A DNA stretch of 64,000 nucleotides from Novosphingobium sp. BW1 (GCF_008107685.1 NZ_VIRF01000078.1:1-64000); one strand, 5' to 3'; numbered from the stretch's first letter, positions 45,970 to 54,041 are shown. Numbers and translations: made by a program. Notes: a model not told the origin generated them from the sequence alone.

Positions 45970-46829
45970 GCTTCCAGGAACGCGCCCTGGCCGCCGGGCT
46001 TGCCCTTGCGACATTCGCCGCGCCCGCCCCGCTGCTGGCGGCACCGTATGTGATTGCGGGCAGCGACACATTCGCCATGACCTCGCAGGCAGGTGCCCAC
46101 TACCGCGTCCATGTCCACGTGCCCGAGCGCCCCGCACCGCCAGAGGGCTTTCCCGTGCTCTACCTGCTCGACGGCGACATGACCTTTGCGAGCGCGGTCG
46201 AAACCACCCGGCGCCTGGCCCGCTTCGGACGCGATGAAGGGCAGAGCGAAGGCATTGTGGTTGCCATAGGCTACCCGGACGAGGACGACATGCTCGCGCG
46301 GCGCAGCTTCGACTATACGCCCGAAGGGCCGCCCGATGCCGTCGCCCTTCCGACCGGCGGCGCCCCTGTCTTCCGCCGCTTCCTCGCGGGCGAACTCATG
46401 CCCCGCATAGCGGCCAGCTACCGCGTCGATACCGCGCGCCAGACGCTCTGGGGCCACAGCTTCGGCGCCCTCTTCGTGCTCGACACGCTGCTTGGCAAGC
46501 CGGAGCTGTTCCGCAACTACGTCGCGACCAGCCCCTCGCTCTGGTTCGGCGCGCGCAGCCTGCTGGGCGGTCTTGCCAGCCTTCCCGCGCGCCTCGCAGC
46601 GGCCGGGCCCCGAACGCTCCATCTCGGGGTGGGTGAACGCGAGCAGGACAGTGTGCGTGCCCGCAGCCACGCCATGTCGTTGACCCACCGCGAACTGGCC
46701 GACCGGCTCGCCGCGGTCGAGAACCTCGATCTCCACAGCCGCGTCTATTCGGGCGAGAGCCATGGCGGCACGCTGCTGCCCGGCCTCGGCCAGGCGGTGC
46801 GCGTCGCATTTCAGGAGGTCCGGCCATGA
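45963..46829 (+). CDS. Exported esterase, siderophore-hydrolase type
   Basis: A 288-residue alpha/beta hydrolase of the esterase D / IroE-like family (PF00756 type). A signal peptide comes first ('ALAAGLALATFAAPAPLLAA'), then 'YRVHVHVPERPAPPEGFPVL' and 'YLLDGDMTF'. The nucleophile elbow is 'LWGHSFGALF' and the catalytic His is probably in 'SGESHGGTLLPGL'. Enzymes of this family cut ester-type siderophores such as enterobactin in the periplasm to release iron. The ATG overlaps the receptor stop, so it acts in the same uptake pathway. If so, the imported siderophore may contain ester bonds. Confidence 0.85.
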   Translation: MVSFQERALAAGLALATFAAPAPLLAAPYVIAGSDTFAMTSQAGAHYRVHVHVPERPAPPEGFPVLYLLDGDMTFASAVETTRRLARFGRDEGQSEGIVVAIGYPDEDDMLARRSFDYTPEGPPDAVALPTGGAPVFRRFLAGELMPRIAASYRVDTARQTLWGHSFGALFVLDTLLGKPELFRNYVATSPSLWFGARSLLGGLASLPARLAAAGPRTLHLGVGEREQDSVRARSHAMSLTHRELADRLAAVENLDLHSRVYSGESHGGTLLPGLGQAVRVAFQEVRP

Positions 46830-47125
46830 CCGGTTCGGCGCTTGCCGCCGAGCTGGCCCTGCCCGCCGGGCTCGTCCTGACCCTGCTGGGCGCCGCGATG
46901 CTCTACCGCGCCGCGCCCAACCAGGCGCTGCGCCCGGGCAAGCCCGCAGGTCGCTGGATCGCCCGTGGAGGCTGGGGGGCCACCCTGCTTGGCCTTCCCG
47001 TGCTTCTGACCTGGTCGGGCCCGGCCACCTCGGTCTTCATCTGGCTGACCGCGCTCATGCTGGTCTGGTCGCTCCTCCCGCTCGCTGCAGCCTGGCGCGC
47101 CGGAGACAGAAAGGCTTGCAAATGA
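46826..47125 (+). CDS. Small membrane protein of the siderophore operon (1)
   Basis: A 99-residue protein with about three hydrophobic segments ('LALPAGLVLTLLGAAMLYRA', 'WGATLLGLPVLLTW', 'SVFIWLTALMLVWSLLPLAA') and few charged residues. It overlaps the esterase stop and the next gene start by 4 nt each. I do not recognise a named family; short helical proteins like this (DUF3649/DUF3325-like) are seen beside PepSY proteins in iron-uptake operons, so a role with the PepSY protein in ferric-siderophore reduction is a reasonable inference. Confidence 0.75.
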   Translation: MTGSALAAELALPAGLVLTLLGAAMLYRAAPNQALRPGKPAGRWIARGGWGATLLGLPVLLTWSGPATSVFIWLTALMLVWSLLPLAAAWRAGDRKACK

Positions 47126-47412
47126 CGCCGCCTCTCACCAGCCGGAACTGGGCGGGCAAGACCGCCGCCGGCCTCGTCCTTGGCCTCGCTTTCGCACTGG
47201 GTGTCTCCGGGCTGCTCGCCGCCCTGCTGGACGTGCGCGACAGCTTCTTTTCCCCGCAAGGCCAGTTCACGATGTGGATCATCGCTCCGATCTGGTGCGC
47301 CGTCCTGTCGCTGTGCTTCCTCTTTCGCAGTGGCCCTCGCGCCTGGCTCTGGCTCGGCCTTGCCGCCGCAGCCGTGTGGCTCACACTGTTCGCCGTGGGG
47401 AGCCTGTCATGA
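47122..47412 (+). CDS. Small membrane protein of the siderophore operon (2)
   Basis: A 96-residue protein with about three membrane helices ('GLVLGLAFALGVSGLLAALL', 'MWIIAPIWCAVLSLCFLF', 'WLWLGLAAAAVWLTLFAV'). The ATG overlaps the previous stop (ATGA), and its stop overlaps the PepSY gene start. Likely oriented with its basic N-terminus 'SRNWAGK' in the cytosol. It probably forms a complex with the PepSY protein and the preceding small protein; this is inferred from the conserved-style layout, not from a recognised domain. Confidence 0.78.
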   Translation: MTPPLTSRNWAGKTAAGLVLGLAFALGVSGLLAALLDVRDSFFSPQGQFTMWIIAPIWCAVLSLCFLFRSGPRAWLWLGLAAAAVWLTLFAVGSLS

Positions 47413-49037
47413 AAGTGCGCACCGATATTCTGCGGATGTACAAGGAGATACATGGCTGGGTTGGAATCGTCTCCGGCCTGGCCCTGTTCATCGCCTTCTT
47501 CGCAGGCGCCGTCACGATGTTCGAGGAGCCCCTCCAGGGTTGGGCCTCACCCCCGACCTCGCTCTCAGCCCCCGTGCCGCTGGCGCGCGCGCCCGAGCTT
47601 GTCGAGGCGGTCCTCGCCGCCCATCCCGAGGCTGCACGCTCATACGACGTGCATCTTGAAACCGGACCGGAAAACCCGGCCCGCGTCACCTGGTCGCAAG
47701 GCAGTCGACGCAATCCGCAGGTCTTCCTCGCCGCGCTGGCGCCTGACAGCACGCTCGAGGTTGAGGCACAGGCCGCTTCGCCCGTGGCCCAGTTCGTTGA
47801 CATGCTGCACCAGCAGGTCGGTCTGCCCTTCGCGCACGAGATCGCCATGCCGATCATGGGCGCCATCTCGCTGCTCTACTTCATTGCGCTGGTCTCGGGC
47901 GTGATCGTGCTGCTCCCCAGCCTCGTCTCGGACTTCTTCGCAGTGCGCGTGGGCAAGAACGTCAAGCGCATGTGGCTCGACGTGCACAACGTGCTCGGCA
48001 TCGTCAGCCTGCCCTTCCACGTCATCATGGCCCTGACCGCCGTGGTCTTCGCCTTCCACGACGAATTCTACGACCTGCAGGGCGCCGCCTTCATGGACCG
48101 GGGCGCCCCGCGCGCGCAGATGGCGCCGCCTGCGCTGCCGTCCCCGCGCGCACAGAGGCCCCAATTGCTCACTCCGGCCGAGCTGGCCCAGCGCGTCGAG
48201 AGCCAGGCGCCCGGCTTCACTGTACGTGAGATCAATTACCGCATGGACCGCGAGGGCACGCCTCAGGCGCGCATCAGCGGGCGCGATCCACGTTTTGGCC
48301 TGCGCGGCCCCACCTTCGGCATGGTCGAGGCCGATCCGGTCACCGGGTCCCTCACCGACACGACCTACATGCCCGGCCTGCAGGATGCCTGGGGCGCCAC
48401 AATCACGAGCTTCTTCGCGCTCCACTTCGGCAGCTTCGGGGGCGCGCCGATCCGCTGGTCCTACTTCCTGCTGGGCCTCGCTGGCGCGATGCTGTTCTAC
48501 ACCGGCAACCTGCTCTGGGTGGAATCGCGCCGCAAGCGCGAGCGCAAAGCCGGTGCGGTGACGCAGACCCGCGCGACACGAACCCTCGGCGCCCTAACCG
48601 CGGGCGTACCGCTCGGGTGCGTGGCGGGCATCGCGGTAACGCTCGCAGCGGCCAAACCGCTCGGCATCGAGGCCACCGCAGGCATCCACAGTGCCATCTA
48701 CTACGCGGTCTTTACAGGATTCGTCGCCTGGGCGCTGGTGCGCGGCGCGGCCAGAGCCGCGCTCGAACTCGTCCCCGCAGCCGCGCTCGCTTTCCTCACC
48801 ATCCCGCTGGCGAGCATGGCCTTCATCGATATTCATCCCTGGAGCCAGCCGCTGGTCGATGCCGTCAGCGTCGCGCTCGCCGCCAGCCTCGCCCTCGCCG
48901 CACGCGCCGCTCGCCACCGCGCCCGCCATGGCCCCCGCGACAGCATCTGGTCCCACCGGCGCCGCGAAGCCGTGTCAGATACGCCCCCACACGCTGCAGC
49001 CCACGCCACAGCGCCCGAACGAAAACCTGCGATCTGA
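47409..49037 (+). CDS. PepSY-domain membrane protein (iron-uptake reductase type)
   Basis: A 542-residue protein of the PepSY-associated TM family. The N-terminal helix with 'EIHGWVGIVSGLALFIAFFA' carries a conserved His, a periplasmic PepSY domain follows (about residues 55-125), then 'ALVSGVIVLLPSLVSDFFAV' and 'LDVHNVLGIVSLPFHVIMAL' with further paired His. The C-terminal third has several more helices. The spaced His in helices suggest heme-type electron transfer, as in FoxB/PiuB-like proteins that act as siderophore reductases. The protein ends in a His/Ala-rich tail. It is the last gene of the operon, and a tRNA gene on the other strand follows. Confidence 0.85.
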   Translation: MKVRTDILRMYKEIHGWVGIVSGLALFIAFFAGAVTMFEEPLQGWASPPTSLSAPVPLARAPELVEAVLAAHPEAARSYDVHLETGPENPARVTWSQGSRRNPQVFLAALAPDSTLEVEAQAASPVAQFVDMLHQQVGLPFAHEIAMPIMGAISLLYFIALVSGVIVLLPSLVSDFFAVRVGKNVKRMWLDVHNVLGIVSLPFHVIMALTAVVFAFHDEFYDLQGAAFMDRGAPRAQMAPPALPSPRAQRPQLLTPAELAQRVESQAPGFTVREINYRMDREGTPQARISGRDPRFGLRGPTFGMVEADPVTGSLTDTTYMPGLQDAWGATITSFFALHFGSFGGAPIRWSYFLLGLAGAMLFYTGNLLWVESRRKRERKAGAVTQTRATRTLGALTAGVPLGCVAGIAVTLAAAKPLGIEATAGIHSAIYYAVFTGFVAWALVRGAARAALELVPAAALAFLTIPLASMAFIDIHPWSQPLVDAVSVALAASLALAARAARHRARHGPRDSIWSHRRREAVSDTPPHAAAHATAPERKPAI

Positions 49038-49046
49038 AGAAGATAA

Positions 49047-49123
49047 TGGTGCGCCCAAGTGGATTCGAACCACTGGCCCCCAGATTAGGAATCTGGTGCT
49101 CTATCCGGCTGAGCTATGGGCGC
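49047..49123 (-). tRNA. tRNA-Arg (anticodon CCT)
   Basis: The minus strand folds into a 77-nt cloverleaf. The 7-bp acceptor pairs GCGCCCA with TGGGCGC, the D arm contains AGCTCAGCCGGATAGAGC, the anticodon stem CCAGA/TCTGG encloses TTCCTAA (anticodon CCT), and the T arm has GGTTCGAATCC. The discriminator is A, and CCA is encoded at 49047-49049. It reads the rare AGG codon. It lies 69 nt downstream of the DUF1178 gene on the same strand. Confidence 0.96.
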
Positions 49124-49191
49124 ACGCAAGGGCGTCCTAGCGGCGAGAAGGCGGGTAGGCAAGCCGGGGATGGCACGCAGAGCTCGGAAAC

Positions 49192-49719
49192 CTAGTTGGT
49201 TTCCTCAGGGGGCGCGATCGGGAACGGGAGGGGCACGACCGAGATGCCCTCGTCCATCAGCTCCTGCGCGTCCTCAAGTGTGGTTTCGCCGTGGATCTGC
49301 TCCACCTCGCGCTCGCCGTAATGCATCTGACGCGCATTTTCGGCAAAGTTCTCGCCCACGTAGCGTGAGGCCTTGAGCGCCTTGGCCTGCATCTCGGCGA
49401 GCTTGTGGATCATCTCCACCGTCTGCTGGGGCAGCTCGTGCGAGGCAACCGGGGCCACTGCGACAGGTTCGCCGACTTCGCGCGGTCCGCTCGCGGGGGC
49501 ACGCTTGGGCGACCTGGCGGCGGGGCGGGATGGTTCGGGCTTCTGGTTACCCTTGCGTGCGAGACGGGCGGCCTGAGGCGCCTTCTCGACATCGCCCGAG
49601 CCGCAGAACGGACAGGCGACGAGGCCCCGCTCCTGCTGGCGCGCAAAATCGTCCGAGGACTTGAACCAGCCCTCGAAGCGGTGGCCCTCACCGCGGCATT
49701 CCAGATCGTAGACAATCAT
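49192..49719 (-). CDS. DUF1178-family protein
   Basis: A 175-residue DUF1178 protein. The N-terminus is a small zinc-ribbon-like unit: 'MIVYDLECRGEGHRFEGWFK' with C8 and H13, and 'CPFCG' with C36 and C39. A Pro/Ala/Lys-rich linker (about residues 50-85) leads to a conserved helical part ('YVGENFAENARQMHYGEREV') and the end 'GISVVPLPFPI'. Function is unknown. It follows the nitrilase gene by 18 nt on the same strand, an association common in alphaproteobacteria with grxC upstream. Confidence 0.9.
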   Translation of the reverse strand: MIVYDLECRGEGHRFEGWFKSSDDFARQQERGLVACPFCGSGDVEKAPQAARLARKGNQKPEPSRPAARSPKRAPASGPREVGEPVAVAPVASHELPQQTVEMIHKLAEMQAKALKASRYVGENFAENARQMHYGEREVEQIHGETTLEDAQELMDEGISVVPLPFPIAPPEETN

Positions 49720-49737
49720 GTGACGCCTATGTGGCGA

Positions 49738-50577
49738 TCACAGGGGGCTTGGCAAGGCCTGCCTGTTGGCAAGACTGGGGAGTTGGCCGCGCACTTCGGC
49801 GATCCGGGCCGGATCGATCTCGGCAAAGCCAAGGCCGGGGCGCCCGCCATCGTCGGCCCCGCCCATATCGAGCCGGATCTCACCCCAGGGATCGACCACC
49901 AGCGAATGCCCATAAGTCGTGCGCCCGTCCGCGTGTTCGCCCACCTGCGCGGCTGACACCACGTAGGCGCTTGCCTCGACCGCGCGGGCGCATTGCAAGA
50001 GGTGCCAATGGGCGCGCCCCGTTGGCACCGTGAAGGCGGCTGGAATGGCGATGAGGTCGCACCTTGCGTGGCCCAGCGCCTCGAACAAGGCGGGAAAGCG
50101 GATATCGTAGCAGATCGCGAGGCCAAGTTTGCCCAGCGGGGTATCCACCCCCACCACCTCGCGGCCCGGAGCGTAGGCGTTCGATTCGCGCCAGCTCTCC
50201 CCGCTCGCCAAGTCTACGTCAAACATGTGGATCTTGTCGTAGCGTGCGCGCACCGCGCCGGTATCGTCGATCACGAAGGCACGGTTGGCAAAACGCCCGT
50301 CCCCGCCCTCACCCCTCACCGCGAGCGAACCCAGGTGCACCCAGATGCCTTCCCGCGCCGCAGCCTCGCGCGCGGCGGCGAGGACCAGGTTCTCCTCCTC
50401 GGCCACGACATGCGCCGCCCCGCGCTTGCGGTCGCGGTCAAGCAGGCCGCACATCTCGGGCGTGAAGAGCATCGCTGCGCCTTCGCCGCGCGCATCGGCG
50501 ATGGCGCCGACGATGGCTTCGGCGTTGGCTGCGGGATCGATCCCGCTGGTCATCTGGAAAAGCGCTGCGCGGGGCAT
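49738..50577 (-). CDS. Carbon-nitrogen hydrolase (Nit1/Nit2-like amidase)
   Basis: A 279-residue nitrilase-superfamily enzyme with the Glu-Lys-Cys triad in place: E41 ('LFTPEMCG'), K115 ('ARYDKIHMFDVDL') and C156 ('LAICYDIRFPALF'). 'WHLLQCARAVEASAYVV' supports the Nit-type omega-amidase / deaminated-glutathione amidase group, and the glutaredoxin gene directly upstream (12-nt gap) fits a link to glutathione repair. It is cytosolic, with no signal peptide. The exact substrate is inferred. Confidence 0.9.
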   Translation of the reverse strand: MPRAALFQMTSGIDPAANAEAIVGAIADARGEGAAMLFTPEMCGLLDRDRKRGAAHVVAEEENLVLAAAREAAAREGIWVHLGSLAVRGEGGDGRFANRAFVIDDTGAVRARYDKIHMFDVDLASGESWRESNAYAPGREVVGVDTPLGKLGLAICYDIRFPALFEALGHARCDLIAIPAAFTVPTGRAHWHLLQCARAVEASAYVVSAAQVGEHADGRTTYGHSLVVDPWGEIRLDMGGADDGGRPGLGFAEIDPARIAEVRGQLPSLANRQALPSPL

Positions 50578-50589
50578 CAGGTCAGCCGT

Positions 50590-50853
50590 TCACAGGCCGA
50601 GAATGGCGTCGAACTTGCCCGCGCGCTCGAGCGCGTTGACATCGTCGAAGCCGCCGTAGGCCTTGTCGTCGACGAGGATCTGGGGAACCGTGCGAGCGCC
50701 GGGCACACGCGCTTCCATCTCGTCGCGCTTGGGGCCACCCATGGTGATGTCGTATTCCTCGTAAGCGACGCCCTTCTGGTCGAACAGCGCCTTGGCGGCC
50801 ACGCAATAGGGACAGCCCCACTTGGAGTAGATCTCGACCTTGGGCTGGCTCAT
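50590..50853 (-). CDS. grxC: Glutaredoxin 3 (GrxC)
   Basis: An 87-residue dithiol glutaredoxin. The active site is 'KWGCPYCVAAK' (C14, C17), with 'RTVPQILVDDKAYGGFDDVN' providing the cis-Pro and glutathione-binding Gly-Gly/Asp segment. It reduces disulfides and mixed glutathione disulfides. The ATG at 50853 gives the full normal domain; a longer frame to 51000 would overlap the hsp20 leader. It heads the grxC-nitrilase-DUF1178 operon. Confidence 0.95.
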   Translation of the reverse strand: MSQPKVEIYSKWGCPYCVAAKALFDQKGVAYEEYDITMGGPKRDEMEARVPGARTVPQILVDDKAYGGFDDVNALERAGKFDAILGL

Positions 50854-50898
50854 GCGGGTGTCTCCTGAAATTTTGCGAAAGGCCCGAGTGTCAGGCCC

Positions 50899-50926
50899 TT
50901 GATTTGGCGCGGCGCTATCATATCTA
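50899..50926 (+). promoter_or_regulatory. Possible promoter of hsp20
   Basis: TTGATT (50899-50904) and TATCTA (50921-50926) are 16 bp apart, placing a transcript start just before the hairpins of the hsp20 leader. CTTGAT at the -35 also suits the heat-shock sigma factor RpoH, but the -10 match to its consensus is weak. Confidence 0.4.
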
Positions 50927-50932
50927 ATTCCA

Positions 50933-51022
50933 CGTGTCATGGCCCAACCAGAAGGGGATGACACGCCTGACGAAGCGCCGGACAGCCGGGCTTCACCCAC
51001 GAAGATTGCTCAGATGAGGATT
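50933..51022 (+). promoter_or_regulatory. ROSE-like RNA thermometer in the hsp20 leader
   Basis: The leader can fold into hairpin I (CGTGTCAT 50933-50940 with ATGACACG 50958-50965) and hairpin II (GAAGC-CCGG type stem, 50972-50994). A short final hairpin has TTGCT (51006-51010) opposite GAGGA (51016-51020), the ribosome-binding site 8 nt before the ATG. Rhizobial ROSE elements end with the same UUGCU...GAGGAU pairing, which masks the site until heat melts it. Confidence 0.65.
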
Positions 51023-51028
51023 TTTGTC

Positions 51029-51505
51029 ATGAACCGTATCGATTTTGCGCCCTATCGCCGTTCCATGGTCGGTTTCGACCGTCTCTTCGACATGCTCGAG
51101 AACCAGCACCGCGTGAATGCGGGCGATAAGTATCCGCCCTTTAACATCGAACGTCGCGGCGAGGATGCCTACCGCATCACGCTGGCCGTGGCCGGCTTCA
51201 AGCCCGAGGACATCGACATCACCGCGCAGGCCAACCTGCTCATCGTCAAGGGCCGCAAGCCCGACGAGGGCGCGGATGGCGACTATCTGCACGTGGGCAT
51301 CGCCCAGCGGGGTTTCGATCGCCGCTTCGAACTCGCCGATTACGTGCGGGTCGATGCGGCCGACCTGGCCGATGGTCTGCTCGTGATCGACCTCGTGCGC
51401 GAAGTGCCCGAGGCAATGAAGCCCAAGAAGATCGCCATTGGCGGCAACCAGCTCAAGGTGATCGAGAGCGAGCCCGACAAGGACGCGGACAGCGCCGCCG
51501 CCTGA
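51029..51505 (+). CDS. Small heat-shock protein Hsp20 (IbpA type)
   Basis: A 158-residue small heat-shock protein. The alpha-crystallin domain runs from about residue 35 ('YPPFNIERRGEDAYRITLAV') to the strand 'DGLLVIDLVREVPEAMKP'; 'MVGFDRLFDML' is the IbpA-like N-terminal motif. The usual C-terminal IxI motif appears only weakly as 'KKIAIGG'. It holds denatured proteins in a refoldable state. The ATG at 51029 was preferred over one at 51014 because GAGGA lies at proper distance and the thermometer covers that site. Confidence 0.92.
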   Translation: MNRIDFAPYRRSMVGFDRLFDMLENQHRVNAGDKYPPFNIERRGEDAYRITLAVAGFKPEDIDITAQANLLIVKGRKPDEGADGDYLHVGIAQRGFDRRFELADYVRVDAADLADGLLVIDLVREVPEAMKPKKIAIGGNQLKVIESEPDKDADSAAA

Positions 51506-51533
51506 GGCCTTTTCCATTCGAAGCTGACTTTGG

Positions 51534-51564
51534 GGGCGGTCTGCACACGCGGGCCGCCCTTTTT
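51534..51564 (+). terminator. Intrinsic terminator of hsp20
   Basis: GGGCGG (51534-51539) pairs with CCGCCC (51554-51559), followed directly by TTTTT (51560-51564). It lies 28 nt after the hsp20 stop and just before the end of the convergent transporter gene. Confidence 0.7.
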
Positions 51565-51571
51565 CGTGCAG

Positions 51572-53056
51572 CTACTCATCTTCCTCGCCGTGCCAGGACA
51601 AGGGGCGCGCCACGCTTTCCAGCGCCTTGCGCTCGTTGTCGAGCCCGAAGCGCCAGCCCACGAAGGCGGCCAGCAGCATAAGCGCACTGGCGAAAAGGTA
51701 GCCGCCCAGCACGTCGGCGCGCGATCCGCTCTCGATGAGGACACCGAAGAGCCAGGGGGCCATGACCCCGCCGATGCCGGTTCCCAGCGCATAGAACACC
51801 GCAATGGCCAGCGCGCGCACTTCGAGCGGGAAGCTCTCCGCCACGGTCAGATAGGCCGAGGAGGCGGCCGCCGAGGCGAAGAAGAAGGTGACGCTCCAGC
51901 ACAGGGTCTGCGTGGTGGCATCGAGCATCTCGAGCCGGAAAGCGAGCCCCGTCGCGGCAAGCAGAAGCCCCGAGACGCCATACGTCAGCGCGATCATCGG
52001 ACGCCGCCCCCAGCTGTCGAACAGGGGCCCAAGGAGCAGTGGCCCCAGCACATTGCCCACCGCGAAAGGCAGCACATACCAGCCTACCCGGTCCGAAGGC
52101 ACACCATAGAAATCGCTCAGGATCAGGGCGTAAGTGAAGAAGATCGCGTTGTAGAGAAAGGCCTGCGCCGCCATGAGAACGAGGCCAAGCGCGGTGCGAC
52201 GGGGATAGGTTCGAAAGAGCGCCTCCCACACCTCGCGCAGAGGCGTGGCGCGGCGCGCCTTGAGTCGGGCCTTCGGGGTCTCGCCGTGAATGGTGAGCCC
52301 CTGTCCCCGCGTGCGCGCCTCAATCTCACCTACGATGGCCTCCGCCTTCGGGCCCTGTCCATGGGTGAGCAACCAGCGCGGGCTCTCCGGAATATGACGG
52401 CGCAGTGCAATCACGATAAGTCCCGTGACCGCCCCGAAGCCGAAGGCGATGCGCCAGCCGATATCGGGCGCAAACAGGCGCGGGTCGAGTACCACCACCG
52501 AAAGCGCGCCCGCGACCCCTGCCCCCACCCAGTATGACCCGTTGATGACAAGGTCGGTCCAGCCCCGGCGGCGCGCGGGAATCAGCTCCTGAATGGCCGA
52601 ATTGATCGCGCTGTACTCGCCCCCGATACCGGCGCCTGTCAGAAAGCGCATGAGCGCAAAGCTCGGCAGATCCCAGGTGAATGCCGTGCCCGCCGTGGCG
52701 AGCAGATAGATGAGAAGCGTCACCGTGAAGAGGCGCTTTCGCCCCAGCCGGTCGGTCAGCCAGCCGAAGAACAGCGCACCCGAAACCGCCCCGGCAAGGT
52801 ACAGGCTGTTGGCGAGCCCGATCTCGCGCGCGGAAAAGGCCAGCACCGGGCTTTCACGCAAGGCGGGCGCGATCGACCCGGTAAGCGTAACTTCCAGCCC
52901 GTCGAGGATCCAGGTGATGCCCAGCGCGCAGACCACCAGCCAGTGAAAGCGCGACCACGGCAGGCGGTCGAGCCGGGCCGGAACGTCGCTTGCGATTACG
53001 CTGTCAGGCGACGCTGACTGCGCCCCCCGCCCCTCACCTTGGTGTCTGGTTGCCAT
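51572..53056 (-). CDS. MFS transporter, sugar/aromatic-acid porter type
   Basis: A 494-residue transporter with 12 predicted helices. 'FGWLTDRLGRKRLFTVTLLI' is the loop 2-3 motif, 'RFLTGAGIGGEYSAINSAIQ' follows TM4, 'PESPRWLLTHGQG' lies before a large central loop, and 'SWGRRPMIALTYG' mirrors the first motif. This pattern is typical of the sugar porter / metabolite:H+ symporter groups. Helix 1 has 'GITWILDGLEVTLTG', close to the DGxD motif of organic-acid porters. The substrate cannot be assigned. The ATG at 53056 was chosen because sequence before it is not porter-like. Confidence 0.82.
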   Translation of the reverse strand: MATRHQGEGRGAQSASPDSVIASDVPARLDRLPWSRFHWLVVCALGITWILDGLEVTLTGSIAPALRESPVLAFSAREIGLANSLYLAGAVSGALFFGWLTDRLGRKRLFTVTLLIYLLATAGTAFTWDLPSFALMRFLTGAGIGGEYSAINSAIQELIPARRRGWTDLVINGSYWVGAGVAGALSVVVLDPRLFAPDIGWRIAFGFGAVTGLIVIALRRHIPESPRWLLTHGQGPKAEAIVGEIEARTRGQGLTIHGETPKARLKARRATPLREVWEALFRTYPRRTALGLVLMAAQAFLYNAIFFTYALILSDFYGVPSDRVGWYVLPFAVGNVLGPLLLGPLFDSWGRRPMIALTYGVSGLLLAATGLAFRLEMLDATTQTLCWSVTFFFASAAASSAYLTVAESFPLEVRALAIAVFYALGTGIGGVMAPWLFGVLIESGSRADVLGGYLFASALMLLAAFVGWRFGLDNERKALESVARPLSWHGEEDE

Positions 53057-53099
53057 GCCCCATGCTAGCAAGCGGCAGGGCAAGAGCAAGCTCAGGGGC

Positions 53100-53825
53100 T
53101 TAGCGCCTGCGGCGAATTCCTCGCAGACGCGGAAAGCGGTTTGCGAGGAGGACGAATCCTGAAAGCGTAATGGCCGTACCGCCGAGCGCAAAGAGAAACA
53201 GCCACCAGCTGTTGATCCGATCGCGCTGGGTCCAGTCCATGATGTGCAGCCCCCATACGAAATCGAAGAAGCGCCAGGTGTCGCTGCGCGCAGCAAGCAC
53301 CGCGCCGCTCGACATGTCGATGTAGAGCCGGGTGCGGCCCGGGTCTGCAAAAGTCACCTGCCAAGCCGGAAAAGGCCCGGCATATTCGGTGCCGACAGGC
53401 GTGCGCACAGGCGAAATGGCCTGCACCTTCGTCGGCGCTCCCTTCCACGCGGCCTGTGCGATCTCGGAAGCCATGCGCGCCGGAAGCTGAGAAAGCAGAC
53501 GACCGGAGAAGGGATCGTGCAGGGCTGTGGCGCCATCGCGGCGGCGCACTTCGATGACGCTCCGCCCGTTCACCGCGCGCATCGTGACCGAAACCAGAGC
53601 CCCATCATCGGCAAGCCACGAGGGCAGCGGCGCGTCGGTCGGAAGCACTTCAGGCGTGCGCGCAATCACATGCTCGGAGCGCACATGCTCGATCTTGAGC
53701 CAGGACATGATCACACCCGATCCCATCCACAAGAGGACCTGAATGCCCACACACAGCGCCAGCCATTTGTGAAAGCGACTGCCCAGTATGTGCAGCCTCT
53801 GCTTGCGCGAGCGCGGTAAAGCCAC
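53100..53825 (-). CDS. PepSY-domain membrane protein
   Basis: A 241-residue protein with an N-terminal membrane helix ('HKWLALCVGIQVLLWMGSGV'), a periplasmic PepSY-like region (about residues 55-190, 'WQVTFADPGRTRLYIDMSSG') and a C-terminal helix ('WWLFLFALGGTAITLSGFVL') preceded by the conserved-type 'LHIMDW'. The start is a GTG at 53825 behind GAGGGGG. This two-helix layout matches PepSY proteins found with TonB receptors or copper/iron genes; no partner is adjacent here. A role in periplasmic redox or metal handling is only inferred. Confidence 0.8.
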   Translation of the reverse strand: MALPRSRKQRLHILGSRFHKWLALCVGIQVLLWMGSGVIMSWLKIEHVRSEHVIARTPEVLPTDAPLPSWLADDGALVSVTMRAVNGRSVIEVRRRDGATALHDPFSGRLLSQLPARMASEIAQAAWKGAPTKVQAISPVRTPVGTEYAGPFPAWQVTFADPGRTRLYIDMSSGAVLAARSDTWRFFDFVWGLHIMDWTQRDRINSWWLFLFALGGTAITLSGFVLLANRFPRLRGIRRRR

Positions 53826-53927
53826 GTGTTCCCCCTCTTCGCCAGGCCCGCAACGATCAGGGCCTGAACACCCAAGGTTTCGAGAATAGAAGGGAAAGGC
53901 AACAGGAAGTAGAAGGGAATTACTCCA

Positions 53928-53949
53928 AGGGGTCATCGCCCATTGACCC
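53928..53949. terminator. Hairpin downstream of the Gfo/Idh gene
   Basis: GGGGTCA (53928-53934) pairs with TGACCCC (53943-53949). Together with the repeat at 54,017 it may end the pyrG/Gfo-Idh transcript on the minus strand. No T-run follows. Confidence 0.4.
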
Positions 53950-54016
53950 CAAGATGGGCAACATCGCCTTTCACAGCCTGCTTAGCGCGCGCGACGTGGG
54001 CAGGCAGTTCGGGGCC

Positions 54017-54036
54017 CCGAGGGCGATGACCCTCGG
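54017..54036. repeat. Short palindromic repeat, copy 2
   Basis: CCGAGGG (54017-54023) and CCCTCGG (54030-54036) flank CGATGA. The element differs from the one at 43,455-43,474 at a single base of 20, and both are followed by AA. It lies just past the stop of the Gfo/Idh gene. Confidence 0.6.
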
Positions 54037-54041
54037 AAATG

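Noticed and set aside
49047-49123. tRNA-Arg as an integration site
   Set aside because: No integrase gene or flanking repeat of the tRNA 3' end was seen, and both sides carry ordinary chromosomal operons.
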